Assembly (NCBI RefSeq): GCF_005405905.1 | Contig: NZ_BJHU01000005.1 | Location: forward strand, 269,867 to 333,866 | Source: Acidovorax sp. NB1 | GTDB taxonomy: Bacteria; Pseudomonadota; Gammaproteobacteria; Burkholderiales; Burkholderiaceae_C | Length of the DNA: 64,000 bases | Direction of reading: 5' to 3' | In this document: piece by piece, positions 54,034 to 63,564 of the stretch | Position numbering within the stretch: the stretch's first letter is position 1 | How the letters are laid out: every line of letters starts with the position of its first letter | Notes under the pieces: model-generated | The model's database searches: none | Seen by the model: the letters and a program-made list of their open reading frames with translations, nothing else | Told to the model about the DNA's origin: nothing | Position numbers and translations under genes: made by a program

Positions 54034-56019
54034 TCAGCCCCGAATGGATGTCGCATCCTGCCCCAGATTGAACCGCGCAATCGCCTCCACCATCTGCTGC
54101 GCCTGCGTGCGCAGGCTGCTGGCGGCGGCGGCCATTTCTTCCACCAGGGCGGCGTTCTGCTGCGTGGTCTGATCGAGCTGGGTGACGGCCTCACCGACCT
54201 GGCCCACGCCTGCGGTCTGTTCGTTGCTTGCGGCGCTGATTTCGGAAACCATGTCGGCCACGCGCTGGATGGAACTGACCACCTCCTGCATGGTGGTGCC
54301 AGCCTGGTCGGCCAGCACCGAGCCTTGCTGCACCATCGCGCTGCTCGCGCCAATCAGCTCCTTGATGGCCTTGGCCTCGGCGGCGGTGCGCTGGGCCAGG
54401 TTGCGCACTTCTGCCGCCACCACCGCAAAGCCACGGCCCTGCTCACCCGCACGGGCGGCCTCCACGGCCGCGTTCAGCGCGAGGATGTTGGTCTGGAACG
54501 CAATGCCGTCGATCACACCGATGATGTCGGCGATCTTCTGGCTGCTGCTGTTGATGTTCTGCATGGTGCTGACCACCTTGGACACCACCTCCCCACCCTG
54601 TTGCGCCACGCGGCTGGCGTCCACTGCCAGCTGGTTAGCCTGGCTGGCGCTGTCGGCGTTGTGGCGGATGGTGGCACCCAGCTGCTCCATGCTTGCGGCC
54701 GTCTGCTCCAGCGCGCTCGCCTGGTTCTCGGTGCGGCCCGAGAGGTCCTGGTTGCCTTGGGCGATTTCAGTGCTGGCGGCCGACACACTGTCGGCGCTGG
54801 TGCGCACGGTGCCCAGGCTGTCCACCAGGCGGGCACGAAAGCCCTCCATCGCCTGGGCCAGCGTGCCGATTTCGTCGCGGGACCGCACCGACACCGCATG
54901 CGTGAGATCGCCCTGCGCCAGGTAGGCAAGCGCGGTGCTCAGCTGCTGCACGGGCGCGCCTACCAGGCGGCGGGTGGCCAGCACCAGCACCACCGTCAGC
55001 AGGGCCAGGGCCACCACCACCCCCAGCCACAGCCAGGCCAGCACATTGCGGGCCTCGCTCATCATTTCGGTCAGGGGCGCTTCGGCCACGATGGCCCAGT
55101 TCCAGGGCTTGTAGTGCTCCACCGCCAGGTAGCGCGTGGCGCGGTCGCCTTCGCCACTGCGGCGCGGCGACCAGTCCGACTCCAGATCTCCCGCCTGCCC
55201 CACTGCCGCCAACGACGCCATCCAGGCCTTGGCCTGCTCGTCCTTTTCGTCCAACTTGAGGGGCTTGCCCGCGCCCGGCAGGCCAAAAATGCTGCCCCGC
55301 GCAGGGCCCGCCGAGAGGTTGACCGCATAGACCGCCCCGGTCGCAAACAGCTTCTGCCCCGCCATCACCGTGTCGAGCTTGCCCAGGATGGTGCCCATGT
55401 CTGAGCCGATGAACAGAATGCCGATGGTGCGATTGCCCTCGCGGATAGGCTCGTACACGGTCATGTACTCGCGGCCAAACAGGCTGGCGCGGCCAATGTA
55501 GGTCTTGCCCTCGTTCATCAGGGCATAGGCGGGGTGCTTACGGTCCAGCAGGGTCTTGTAAGCGCGCTCGCCATCCTGCTTCTTGAGCGAGGTGGTCACG
55601 CGGATGAAGTCATCCCCCGTGCGCGCAAAAATGGTCGCCACCGCGCCCATGCTGTCCTTGGAAAAGCGGTCCACCACCTCGAAATCGCCATTGACGGCCG
55701 CGCCCTGGAACGACAGCACGGCCTCTGGTTTGCCGTCGGCCCCGGGCGCCTCGGCCACCGAAAACTGGCCGGGGAAATTCGCCTTGAACAGGGTGAAGTC
55801 CCGCTTGGCCTGCTCTTGCGCGGTGTCGTCAAAGGTCTGCACCAGCATGCGCACCTGGGCGGCGTACTGCTTGGCATCGTCCCGCGAGAGGCGGCCAAAG
55901 TCATTCCAGAGCAGGCCGCTGACGATGCCCATGGTGGCCAGCAAGACCACCAACAGGCTGAACAAGGCGGTTGCCGACAATTTGAATGCCACTGAATGGC
56001 GGGTGTTTGACGAAATCAT
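54034..56019 (-). CDS. Methyl-accepting chemotaxis protein with Cache domain
   Basis: This 661-residue receptor has TM1 (about 14-37), a periplasmic single/double Cache-type sensor (about 40-325; contains [18 protein letters not shown]), TM2 (about 330-352, [20 protein letters not shown]) and a HAMP domain ([20 protein letters not shown]). A signalling coiled coil follows with the hairpin tip [20 protein letters not shown] and [17 protein letters not shown]. No CheR-docking pentapeptide is seen at the end (QDATSIRG). The ligand is unknown. Confidence 0.94.
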   Translation of the reverse strand: MISSNTRHSVAFKLSATALFSLLVVLLATMGIVSGLLWNDFGRLSRDDAKQYAAQVRMLVQTFDDTAQEQAKRDFTLFKANFPGQFSVAEAPGADGKPEAVLSFQGAAVNGDFEVVDRFSKDSMGAVATIFARTGDDFIRVTTSLKKQDGERAYKTLLDRKHPAYALMNEGKTYIGRASLFGREYMTVYEPIREGNRTIGILFIGSDMGTILGKLDTVMAGQKLFATGAVYAVNLSAGPARGSIFGLPGAGKPLKLDEKDEQAKAWMASLAAVGQAGDLESDWSPRRSGEGDRATRYLAVEHYKPWNWAIVAEAPLTEMMSEARNVLAWLWLGVVVALALLTVVLVLATRRLVGAPVQQLSTALAYLAQGDLTHAVSVRSRDEIGTLAQAMEGFRARLVDSLGTVRTSADSVSAASTEIAQGNQDLSGRTENQASALEQTAASMEQLGATIRHNADSASQANQLAVDASRVAQQGGEVVSKVVSTMQNINSSSQKIADIIGVIDGIAFQTNILALNAAVEAARAGEQGRGFAVVAAEVRNLAQRTAAEAKAIKELIGASSAMVQQGSVLADQAGTTMQEVVSSIQRVADMVSEISAASNEQTAGVGQVGEAVTQLDQTTQQNAALVEEMAAAASSLRTQAQQMVEAIARFNLGQDATSIRG

Positions 56020-56100
56020 CTGGTGCTTTTCTGTGATTTATGCAACGGCGTGCATATGAGGCAGACAAAGTACCCGATTCATCGACTAATGCAAACGGCG

Positions 56101-56127
56101 CTGTCGGCAATGGCCTGTCAAAACCTA
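56101..56127 (-). promoter_or_regulatory. Possible sigma-28 (FliA) promoter of the chemoreceptor gene
   Basis: On the minus strand, TAGGTTTT is followed after 11 bases by GCCGACAG, against the consensus TAAAGTTT-N11-GCCGATAA (11 of 16 matches with exact spacing). It lies about 82 bases upstream of the start. The surrounding 185-base gap has no other obvious signal. Confidence 0.35.
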
Positions 56128-56204
56128 GGGAAAACCCTTGCAAAAATCACCAATGCCCGGCACACGCGCCCGTGCCGTAGCACCTGCGAATGCGTGAAGA
56201 GAAC

Positions 56205-57122
56205 CTAAACACCCACGGGCAAGTGCAGGGACTGCCTGCTCTCAAACACCCGCTGCGCCCCCGTGACCGGGTCCACAAACGCCAGTGACTGCGCCAAAAG
56301 CTGCAGGGGCCGCGAATAGTCGCCTTCGGGCGGGTCATTGACGATGGGGTAGAACGGGTCGTTGCGCAGCGGCAGCCCCAGGGCCGCCATGTGCACGCGC
56401 AGCTGGTGCCGCTTGCCGGTAATCGGCGACAGGCGATAGCGCGCCCAGCCACCTGCCACCTCCAGCACCTGCATGTGGGTGTGGCTGTTGGGCTCGCCGG
56501 GTACTTCCTGCATGCGAAAGAACTGCGGGCTTTCTTCCAGGCGGCTGGCATGGTCGCGAGGAAAAGCCACATCCGCACGCCAGGGCGCAATCGCGTCGTA
56601 ATGCTTGGTGATCTGCCGGTCGCGGAACAAGGCTTGGTAGGCACCACGCGTGCGCTGCTGCACCGACAACATCACCAGCCCGGCCGTATCGCGGTCAATG
56701 CGGTGCAGCGGTGACAGCTCGGGCAAGCCCAGCTGGCGCTTGAGCCGCACCAGCAGCGTGTTGTGCAAATACCGGCCCGAGGGGGTCACCGGCATGAAGT
56801 GCGGCTTGTCGGCCACCACCAGGTGCTCATCCTGGTACAGCACCACCTCACTGAAAGGCAGCGCGGGCTCTGCTGGCAGGCTGCGGTAGTAGTACAGGCG
56901 CAGGCCACCTTCAAACGGCCGCTCGGGCCCCACCAGCTGGCCGCGCTCGTCCACCACGTCGCCTGCCAGCATGCGCTGGCGCCATTCATCGCGGGCCACC
57001 ACCGACAGCCGCTGGGCCAGAAAGTCCAGCATGCTGCCCTGCCCGCGCGGGGGCAACACCACACAACTGGGGCTCACGCCATCGCGCACGGGCAGGACAT
57101 GGGGGTGGTGGGGGTTGTGCAT
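56205..57122 (-). CDS. RluA-family pseudouridine synthase
   Basis: This 305-residue enzyme has PLHRIDRDTAGLVMLSVQQR (the HRxDxxTxG motif with catalytic Asp), VVADKPHFMPVTPSGRYLHN, and LSPITGKRHQLRVHMAALGL with the conserved K-H-Q-LR-H pattern. It isomerises uridine in rRNA or tRNA; the exact site is not readable. The N-terminus has a short S4-like region. It lies in its own unit between the chemoreceptor and dnaE2. Confidence 0.88.
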   Translation of the reverse strand: MHNPHHPHVLPVRDGVSPSCVVLPPRGQGSMLDFLAQRLSVVARDEWRQRMLAGDVVDERGQLVGPERPFEGGLRLYYYRSLPAEPALPFSEVVLYQDEHLVVADKPHFMPVTPSGRYLHNTLLVRLKRQLGLPELSPLHRIDRDTAGLVMLSVQQRTRGAYQALFRDRQITKHYDAIAPWRADVAFPRDHASRLEESPQFFRMQEVPGEPNSHTHMQVLEVAGGWARYRLSPITGKRHQLRVHMAALGLPLRNDPFYPIVNDPPEGDYSRPLQLLAQSLAFVDPVTGAQRVFESRQSLHLPVGV

Positions 57123-57199
57123 GGCGCGGGGATTTTAGGGTGCGCTGGCTGCATCGATAGGTACATGGCTAGCAGACTCCATCGCCACCGAGGCACCCC

Positions 57200-60100
57200 T
57201 CAATGAAAATCCCGGCTGCCCTGCAGCGCCTGCGCCATGCGGCCCAGCAGTGGGGTCAGGTCCTTGAAGCGCTGGGCCACCAGGTGGCGCACCACGGCCG
57301 GGGTGGCCTGGCCGGGCGCGGTGGAATGCGCGCTGCCGCCCTCGGGCACGCTGCACTGCCACAGGCCTTCCACGGCCAGCAGTTGGGATCTGAGCAGGGC
57401 ATTGCGCCAGCGGTCCACCATGGCGGGCCAGACGATGACGTTGACGGGGCCGGTTTCGTCTTCGAGGGTGACGAACATGGTGCCCTTGGCGGTGCCGGGG
57501 CGCTGGCGCACGGTGACGATGCCGCAGGCGCGCACATGGCGGCCGTGGGGCGTGGCCACCAGCTGCAGCGCGGTCTGCAGGCGCCAGCGGGCCAGGCGGG
57601 GGCGCAGCAGGGCCAGGGGGTGGCGGCGCAGGGTGAGGCCGGTGGCGGCGTAGTCGAACAGGATCTCTTCGCCCTCGGGGGCGGCTGGCAGCGTCAGCGG
57701 GGCCTCCAGCACGGGCACCTCGCGCAGCAGGGCCGGGGCGCTGTGCTGGGCGGCTGCGTCCCACATTTGCTGGCGCCGGTGGCCTGAGAGACTGGCCAGC
57801 GCATCGGCGGCGGCCAGGGCCTGCATGTCCTGCTGGCTCAGTGGGGTGCGCAAGGCCAGGTCTTCGGCACTGGCCCAGGCGGGGCCCTGGCTGCGCACCT
57901 GCACGAGGCGCTTGGCGGCCTCTTGCGACAGGCTGGCCACCAGGCGCAGCCCCAGGCGCACTGCGGGCTGTGGTTGGGATGGTGCTGGCAGACCTTTGTG
58001 GGGCCGCAGCAGCTCGGGGGGGCCTTCGAGGGTGCAATCCACGTCGCTGTGGCTCACATCGATGGGCAACACGCGCACGCCGTGGCGGCGCGCGTCCTGA
58101 ACCAGCTGGGATGCGGTGTAGAACCCCATGGGCAGCGAGTTGAGCAGCGCGGCCAGAAAACACGCGGGCTCGTGGCACTTGAGCCAGCTGCTGGCGTAGG
58201 CCAGCAGGGCAAAGCTGTGGGCGTGGCTTTCAGGAAAGCCGTATTCGCCAAAACCGAGCATCTGCTGGAAGATGGCCTGGGCAAATTCAGTGCGGTAGCC
58301 GCGCGCCTCCATGCCGCCAATCAGAGGTCGTTCGAAACGGTGCACGCCGCCTTTGCGCTTCCAGGCGGCCATGGAGCGGCGCAGTTCATCCGCCATGCCG
58401 GGCGTGAACCCGGCGGCGATCATGGCGATCTGCATGACCTGTTCCTGGAAGATGGGCACACCCAGCGTGCGTTCGAGGGCATCCTCCAGTTCGGGCTTTT
58501 CCAGCTCCAGCGGCAGGCCCTGCTGCCTGCGATCACGCGCTTTGAGGTACGGGTGCACCATGCCGCCCTGGATGGGCCCGGGCCGCACGATGGCAACCTC
58601 GACCACCAGGTCGTAGAACGTGCGCGGGCGCAGGCGCGGCAGCATGCTCATCTGGGCGCGGCTTTCGATCTGGAACACGCCCACGGTGTCGGCGGCACAG
58701 ATCATGTCGTAGGTGGCGGGGTCTTCGTGCGGGATGTCCTTGAGGCCCCAGTGCTCGCCGCGCAGCACGGCACGCAGCTGCAGGCAGCGGCGCAGCGCGC
58801 TGAGCATGCCCAGGGCCAGCACGTCCACTTTGAGCAGGCCCATGTCATCGAGGTCGCCCTTGTCCCACTGGATGACGGAGCGGTTGTCCATGCTCGCGGG
58901 CTCAACTGGCACCAGCCGCGTGAGCTTGCCCTGGGTGAGCACGAAGCCGCCCACATGCTGGCTGAGGTGGCGCGGAAAACCCTGGAGGTCGGCCGCCAGC
59001 TCCAGCCACAGCGTGGCGGTGTGCGGGTGCAGCGCGGCGCCGACGGCCTGCGCCAGCTCCTGCAGGCGGTCGGCAGCGAAGGTTTCGTCAAACCAGTGGT
59101 GGTCCTTGGCAAACGCATCGACCAGCGCGGGCGCCACGCCCAGGGCCTTGCCCACGTCGCGCAGGGCGCTGCGCGTGCGGTAGCTGGTGACGACGGCGGC
59201 AATGGCGGCGCGGTCGCGGCCGTATTTGTCGTAGATGTACTGGATGACTTCCTCGCGCCGGTCGTGCTCGAAGTCCACGTCGATGTCGGGCGGCTCCTTG
59301 CGTTCCTTGCTGATGAAGCGTTCGAACAGCAGGTGGGTGTTCTCGGGCGGCACGGCCGTGATACCCAGCATGTAGCAGACCACCGAGTTGGCGGCAGAGC
59401 CGCGCCCCTGGCACAGGATCTTCTGGCTGCGGGCATAGCGCACGATGTCGTGCACGGTGAGGAAGTACATCTCGTACTGGCAGTGCGCGATCAGCTCCAG
59501 CTCTTTGCGGATCTGTGCCAGCACTTTGTCGGGCGCGCCCTGCGGGTACTCGCCTTCCACGCCGGTCTGCACCAGCCAGGCCAGCGCCTGGGCGGGGGTC
59601 ATGCCTTTGGGCACGGTCTCCAGCGGGTACTGGTACTTGATCTCGTCCAACTGAAAAGTGCAGCGCCCGGCCACCGTGAGCGTGGCCGCCAGCAGGTCGG
59701 GCGGGTAGATGCCCGCCAGCCGCACGCGCTGGCGCAGGTGGCGCTCGGCATTGGGCTGCAGCGCAAACCCGCACTCGGCAACACTGCAGCCCAGGCGCAC
59801 AGCGGTGATCACATCCTGCAGCGGCTTGCGCGAACGGGCGTGCATGTGCACGTCGCCCGCCGCCACCAGCGGCAGGCCCAGCTGTGCGCCCACGCGCTGC
59901 AGCGTGGCCAGCCACAGGCCGTCGTCGGGGGCCAGGTGCAACTCGACTGCCAGCCAGATGTGGCCATCAAAATCAGAGTCAAAATGGGCCTTTGCGCGCG
60001 ACAGATAAGCACTTATAGCTACCAAATTAGTAGCATCAAAGCGTTTGCGGCAAGGCGCCAGCAGCAGCTCGCACCCCTGCAGCAGGTGCCAGGGGCTGGC

Positions 60101-60442
60101 CGGGCCCACGTGGTACTGGCCCTTGGGCGCTGCACGGCGCGCGGCCGAGATGAATTCGCACAGGTTGCCCCAGCCCTCGGCGTTCCGCGCCAGGGCCACC
60201 AGCCGCAGGTCGCCCCACAGGAACTCGCTGCCCACGATGAGGTGCAGGCCCGTGGACTGGGCGGCCTTCCAGGCGCGCACCACGCCAGCCACGGAACATT
60301 CATCGGTCAGCGCCAGGGCCTGGTAGCCCAGCTTGGCGGCGCGCTCGACCAGCTCGTGCGGATGCGATGCCCCGCGCTGAAAGCTGAAGTTGGACAGGCA
60401 GTGCAGCTCGGCATAGCCCGGCAAGGATGCCGTCATCTCCAT
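57200..60442 (-). CDS. dnaE2: Error-prone DNA polymerase DnaE2, with a repeat-derived insertion
   Basis: This 1080-residue C-family polymerase has an N-terminal PHP domain (ELHCLSNFSFQRGASHPHEL and LALTDECSVAGVVRAWKAA). The palm has PPDIDVDFEHDRREEVIQYI (catalytic Asp residues) and VEVAIVRPGPIQGGMVHPYL, and a C-terminal OB fold is present. DnaE2 does SOS mutagenesis with ImuB. Within the PHP region, after APCRKRFDA, about 20 residues (TNLVAISAYLSRAKAHFDSD) are encoded by a family A element; their rare codons (ATA, GTA, AGT, TTG) cluster only there. The start at 60442 could also be the ATG six bases later. Confidence 0.93.
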   Translation of the reverse strand: MEMTASLPGYAELHCLSNFSFQRGASHPHELVERAAKLGYQALALTDECSVAGVVRAWKAAQSTGLHLIVGSEFLWGDLRLVALARNAEGWGNLCEFISAARRAAPKGQYHVGPASPWHLLQGCELLLAPCRKRFDATNLVAISAYLSRAKAHFDSDFDGHIWLAVELHLAPDDGLWLATLQRVGAQLGLPLVAAGDVHMHARSRKPLQDVITAVRLGCSVAECGFALQPNAERHLRQRVRLAGIYPPDLLAATLTVAGRCTFQLDEIKYQYPLETVPKGMTPAQALAWLVQTGVEGEYPQGAPDKVLAQIRKELELIAHCQYEMYFLTVHDIVRYARSQKILCQGRGSAANSVVCYMLGITAVPPENTHLLFERFISKERKEPPDIDVDFEHDRREEVIQYIYDKYGRDRAAIAAVVTSYRTRSALRDVGKALGVAPALVDAFAKDHHWFDETFAADRLQELAQAVGAALHPHTATLWLELAADLQGFPRHLSQHVGGFVLTQGKLTRLVPVEPASMDNRSVIQWDKGDLDDMGLLKVDVLALGMLSALRRCLQLRAVLRGEHWGLKDIPHEDPATYDMICAADTVGVFQIESRAQMSMLPRLRPRTFYDLVVEVAIVRPGPIQGGMVHPYLKARDRRQQGLPLELEKPELEDALERTLGVPIFQEQVMQIAMIAAGFTPGMADELRRSMAAWKRKGGVHRFERPLIGGMEARGYRTEFAQAIFQQMLGFGEYGFPESHAHSFALLAYASSWLKCHEPACFLAALLNSLPMGFYTASQLVQDARRHGVRVLPIDVSHSDVDCTLEGPPELLRPHKGLPAPSQPQPAVRLGLRLVASLSQEAAKRLVQVRSQGPAWASAEDLALRTPLSQQDMQALAAADALASLSGHRRQQMWDAAAQHSAPALLREVPVLEAPLTLPAAPEGEEILFDYAATGLTLRRHPLALLRPRLARWRLQTALQLVATPHGRHVRACGIVTVRQRPGTAKGTMFVTLEDETGPVNVIVWPAMVDRWRNALLRSQLLAVEGLWQCSVPEGGSAHSTAPGQATPAVVRHLVAQRFKDLTPLLGRMAQALQGSRDFH
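59968..60036 (-). repeat. Family A element inside dnaE2 coding sequence, copy 6
   Basis: On the minus strand it reads GCTACTAATTTGGTAGCTAT, then AAGTGCTTATCTGTCGCGCG and CAAAGGCCCATTTTGACTC. It aligns closely with the 51043 copy. The reading frame is uninterrupted, and the element runs in the same direction as the gene. Confidence 0.72.
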
Positions 60443-60476
60443 TATTTATAGCGCTGCGCGCCACCCATCTGGCTTG

Positions 60477-60599
60477 AAACTGGCGCGCCCCGTGCGCGAG
60501 CCGCCACACAAGGGCCGCCCCGCCGTGCTGGCGGCGTCCTCCTGCCCGCAGCGCACTGCATTGCGCGAGCGGGGGGACGCGGCGCAGCCACTGAGCGCA
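60477..60599 (+). repeat. Family B GC-rich intergenic repeat, copy 3 (diverged)
   Basis: The first half (AACTGGCGCG..., then ACAAGGGCCGCCCCGCCG) matches copy 1; the second half is diverged and includes its own GC inverted segments. It occupies most of the 160 bases between imuB and dnaE2, so it lies inside the presumed mutagenesis operon. Confidence 0.6.
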
Positions 60600-60602
60600 T
60601 GT

Positions 60603-62141
60603 TCAAAACACACCGTGCAGAAACCAGCGAGGGGGCCGCGCCAGCCCCTGCGCACCGTCAGGCAGCGGCGCCAGCCGCTCGCGGAACACCCATACCAGGC
60701 CCGCCACCGCGTTGTGCGCCACAAAGTAGTCGCGCAAGGCCAGACCGGTGCCGGGGCGTGCGGGGTCGGCTTCGCCATTGCCCGCAGACCACCAGCCCGC
60801 CTCGAAGCGGTGCGGCCCGGCCAGCAGGCGCAGCAGACCGTGGTGGCAGGGGCGGTTGCCCTGCACGGCCAGCCGCTGGGGCGGGTTCAGCAGCCAGGGG
60901 GGCAGCAGCAAAGCGTCGGGGCTGGCATCCAGCATGACCTCGGCACCACCTGTGCTGGCAGCACCAGAACGCCGGACGGGCGGGCGGCCCAGCACCTCGG
61001 CTGCAGGGCGCCACTGCTGCATGTGCTCGGGGCGGTGGTCGGCCCACAGCACCGGGGCCTGCACCTGCTCGGGCCCCAGGCGGGCGGACAGGCGTTCCAG
61101 CAGCTGGTGCAGGGCTTCGCCTGGGGGCGCAGGGTCGTCGGCACCGCCAAGGCAACCGCCGCCATGGCTACCGGGCGGCAGCAAGCTGGCACTGCGGTGC
61201 GGCAGCGGGGCCGATTCCAGCAGGCGCAGCGAGATCTGGTTGGCCGGTGCGGCCAGGGTGGTGCGGGCCAGATTTTCAGACAGCAGGCGCCGCAGGTGTG
61301 CCATGTCCTGCGTGGCCTGGGCGGTGCGCACCTGCAGGGCCTGCGTGGGGGCGATCACCACCCCGTCGATGCGGCGCAGGTCGTGGCGCCATGCCAGCTC
61401 CAGCGCCAGCGCCCCCTGCTGGCGCGCCTGCAGCCAGCTCTGCAGGGCCGTCAGGCAGCGGTGGGCGCTCCACAGCAGGGCGTCGGCCGAAATGGCCAGC
61501 GCGGGCAATTCGGCGGTCAGCGTGAACTGCTCGGGCAGCTCCAGCCAGGCATGGGCCTCGGGGGCATCACCCAGAGCCTGGTCCAGCACCTGCAGCACCC
61601 CGGCGCCCAGACGCCGGGCCAGTCCGGCACGCGGCAACGCGCGCAAGGCTCCCCAGGTGCGGCAACCCATGCGCTCCAGGCTGGCCACATGCGGGCGCAA
61701 GGCAGTCAGGGTGTGCAAAGGCAGGGTGTGCACCTCGGGCCCCTGGGGGCCGCGCGGTGCATGCCCTGCCAGTGCCATGCGCAGCCAGGCCTGCGCCACC
61801 AGCGCGGTGGGCCCGCAGCCCCAAGGGGGTTGCTGCGGTGTTGCCCCCACTTCCCCGGTGGCTCCGGGTTCTGCCACCTCCCCCGCAGCTGCAGCCCAGG
61901 CCTGTAGAACCAAGGCCAGCAAGGCACCACGCCCGCCCCAGAGGCGCTCGGTGGAGGAAACCTCCAGCAGCACGGTATCGCCATCCACCAGCGCCACACG
62001 CGGGGTAAAACGCAGGGCCCACCAGCCCACAGCGGGGCCTGGCACGTCAACACCCCTGCCTGCAGCGGCCCCTGCGCCCGTGTTGGCCGGGCTGGCTGCG
62101 GGCTCATCCCGCCACGGCAACGGCAATGCGATCCAGTGCAT
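60603..62141 (-). CDS. imuB: ImuB, Y-family polymerase-like mutagenesis protein
   Basis: This 512-residue protein starts at the ATG at 62141 (MHWIALPLPWRDEPAASPAN). It has the Y-family-like layout without typical catalytic acidic motifs: TPRVALVDGDTVLLEVSSTE, RTWGALRALPRAGLARRLGA (HhH thumb), and a little-finger-like region. ImuB tethers DnaE2 and ImuA to the beta clamp. It overlaps imuA by 38 bases. It is rich in Ala/Pro, and the C-terminal part (about 330-512) is poorly defined. Confidence 0.88.
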   Translation of the reverse strand: MHWIALPLPWRDEPAASPANTGAGAAAGRGVDVPGPAVGWWALRFTPRVALVDGDTVLLEVSSTERLWGGRGALLALVLQAWAAAAGEVAEPGATGEVGATPQQPPWGCGPTALVAQAWLRMALAGHAPRGPQGPEVHTLPLHTLTALRPHVASLERMGCRTWGALRALPRAGLARRLGAGVLQVLDQALGDAPEAHAWLELPEQFTLTAELPALAISADALLWSAHRCLTALQSWLQARQQGALALELAWRHDLRRIDGVVIAPTQALQVRTAQATQDMAHLRRLLSENLARTTLAAPANQISLRLLESAPLPHRSASLLPPGSHGGGCLGGADDPAPPGEALHQLLERLSARLGPEQVQAPVLWADHRPEHMQQWRPAAEVLGRPPVRRSGAASTGGAEVMLDASPDALLLPPWLLNPPQRLAVQGNRPCHHGLLRLLAGPHRFEAGWWSAGNGEADPARPGTGLALRDYFVAHNAVAGLVWVFRERLAPLPDGAQGLARPPRWFLHGVF

Positions 62142-62979
62142 GCCCCCTCCCCTGCAGCCCCGCTGTTGCGGGTTCAGTTTGCACGGGCTGCGCCGTCCGG
62201 CCTCCCGGGGCCGCTGGGCTGTAGCGCGCCACCGTGGCGCGGGCCACCATCTGCGCGGCGTGGCGGCGCTCGGCCTGCGCCACCAGGGCCTGCGCCAGCC
62301 GGGGGTGGCAACCCGGCAGATGCAACGCCTGCACCAGGGGCGGCCCCCGGCGCTTGAGGATCTGCACCTGCATGCCGGGCGCGACAGGCGTGGACGCCCC
62401 GGCAGACGGCACCAGCCCCTGCTGCACCTGCAGCCGCAGCAGGGCTGGCGATGCCTGCGGTGCGGCGCTGGCCGGGCGGAACACCCACAGCAGTTGCTGC
62501 TGCTGCGCCGCCGCCAGCTGCAATCTGCGCAAGGCTGCGGCAGGTGCCTGCGGCAGCCAGGCCATGACGGCCAGCACACCGTGGCAGCGCAGCGCCTGTT
62601 CAGCCGCCCAGAATGCAGCGCGGGCACTGCCGGCGCGCACCACACACAGCCGCTCGGGCGGCAGCCCCTGCGCCTTCAGCGCCGGGCCAAAGGGCTCGCA
62701 GGGGGGTGCCACCGCCACCACGGCCCCTGCGCGACGGGCTGTGGCCTGGGCCAGCGCGGGCAGCACCAGCTGCCATTCATGCAACCCCGCCAGGGGCTGC
62801 AGCACCTCGCACAAAGCCCCTACCGGCCAGCCCCCGCCGGGCAGTTGGGCATCCAGCAACGCATACCCCGTGGGCTGGGCCGCCTGCGGGCCCGCACCCA
62901 GCGCATCCGCATGCCAGACACCGGGCACGGAAGAAGGCAGATCGGGCGCAATCCGCAAGGACAGGCTGGGCGCAGGCAT
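62104..62979 (-). CDS. imuA: ImuA, RecA/SulA-like mutagenesis cofactor
   Basis: This 291-residue protein has the ImuA pattern SVPGVWHADALGAGPQAA, TGYALLDAQLPGGGWPVGAL and LHEWQLVLPALAQATARRAG, matching the RecA-like fold without a normal Walker A. ImuA regulates the ImuB-DnaE2 mutasome. It is the first gene behind the LexA-type box, with imuB overlapping its end by 38 bases. Confidence 0.88.
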   Translation of the reverse strand: MPAPSLSLRIAPDLPSSVPGVWHADALGAGPQAAQPTGYALLDAQLPGGGWPVGALCEVLQPLAGLHEWQLVLPALAQATARRAGAVVAVAPPCEPFGPALKAQGLPPERLCVVRAGSARAAFWAAEQALRCHGVLAVMAWLPQAPAAALRRLQLAAAQQQQLLWVFRPASAAPQASPALLRLQVQQGLVPSAGASTPVAPGMQVQILKRRGPPLVQALHLPGCHPRLAQALVAQAERRHAAQMVARATVARYSPAAPGGRTAQPVQTEPATAGLQGRGHALDRIAVAVAG

Positions 62980-63008
62980 GGCGGGAAAGAAGCTTCAAAG
63001 ACCAAGAA

Positions 63009-63028
63009 TACTGTAAATATAACCAGTA
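63009..63028. promoter_or_regulatory. LexA (SOS) box upstream of imuA
   Basis: TACTGTAAATATAACCAGTA fits the TACTG-N10-CAGTA consensus exactly on both strands. It lies 30 bases upstream of the imuA start, where LexA would block transcription of imuA-imuB-dnaE2 until DNA damage. Confidence 0.88.
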
Positions 63029-63234
63029 TTTTGAAGTGTGGCGAGCCATCCGGGGGAAGGCTCCAGGGGTCAAGGGGGTATAAGCTTGGGGGTGTCTGCA
63101 GACAAGAACGAGGCGCCCGCAAACTCTCTGGCCTGGGTAGTTTTAGGGCCCGTTCAAGCTCTCAACACCGCCGCAGCACCAATTCGCACTATTCGGCCAT
63201 TGCGATGGCATCGCCCTGCAACTGCGACAGCAAC

Positions 63235-63564
63235 TTACCCCGGTGCTGGGGTCGTGTGGGGACTTGCATCAATCAAGGCCTTCTGCAAGGCCAGCAAGCA
63301 GGAGTCGGCGAATGCAAAGGCGCTGTCTGCCAGGGCCTTGGCGGTACCAGGGGACAAGGTGACCTTGAGCTGGTCCCAATACGCAAAGGCCTCTGCCAGC
63401 AGCAGGATGGGGCCCATGGGGGTGATGTCAGCACTGGCCAGTCCACGCGGATAGCCGCTGCCATCCAAGCGCTCATGGTGCTCCAGCACGGCCACCTCGG
63501 CAGCCTTGGTGTCACGGATCATCATGGCCGTGGAGGGGTGCGTCACAAGGTGCTTACGCGCCAA
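63235..63564 (-). pseudogene. HD-GYP domain remnant
   Basis: The 109-codon reading frame contains LEHHERLDGSGYPRGLASAD, the HHExxDGxGYP core of HD-GYP phosphodiesterases, followed by AYWDQLKVTLSPGTAK. The N-terminal half, including the HD motif, is missing upstream. Just past the stop, a +1 frame continues KLLSQLQGDAIAMAE before its own stop, consistent with a frameshift near the original C-terminus. It appears to be a decayed gene; a small functional protein is unlikely. Confidence 0.65.

Noticed and set aside
57923..60451. Very long open frame on the plus strand across dnaE2, and similar ones opposite alaS, the HD-GYP gene and imuB
   Set aside because: These are antisense shadows in GC-rich DNA: His/Ala/Gly-rich translations without domains, lying opposite well-supported genes.
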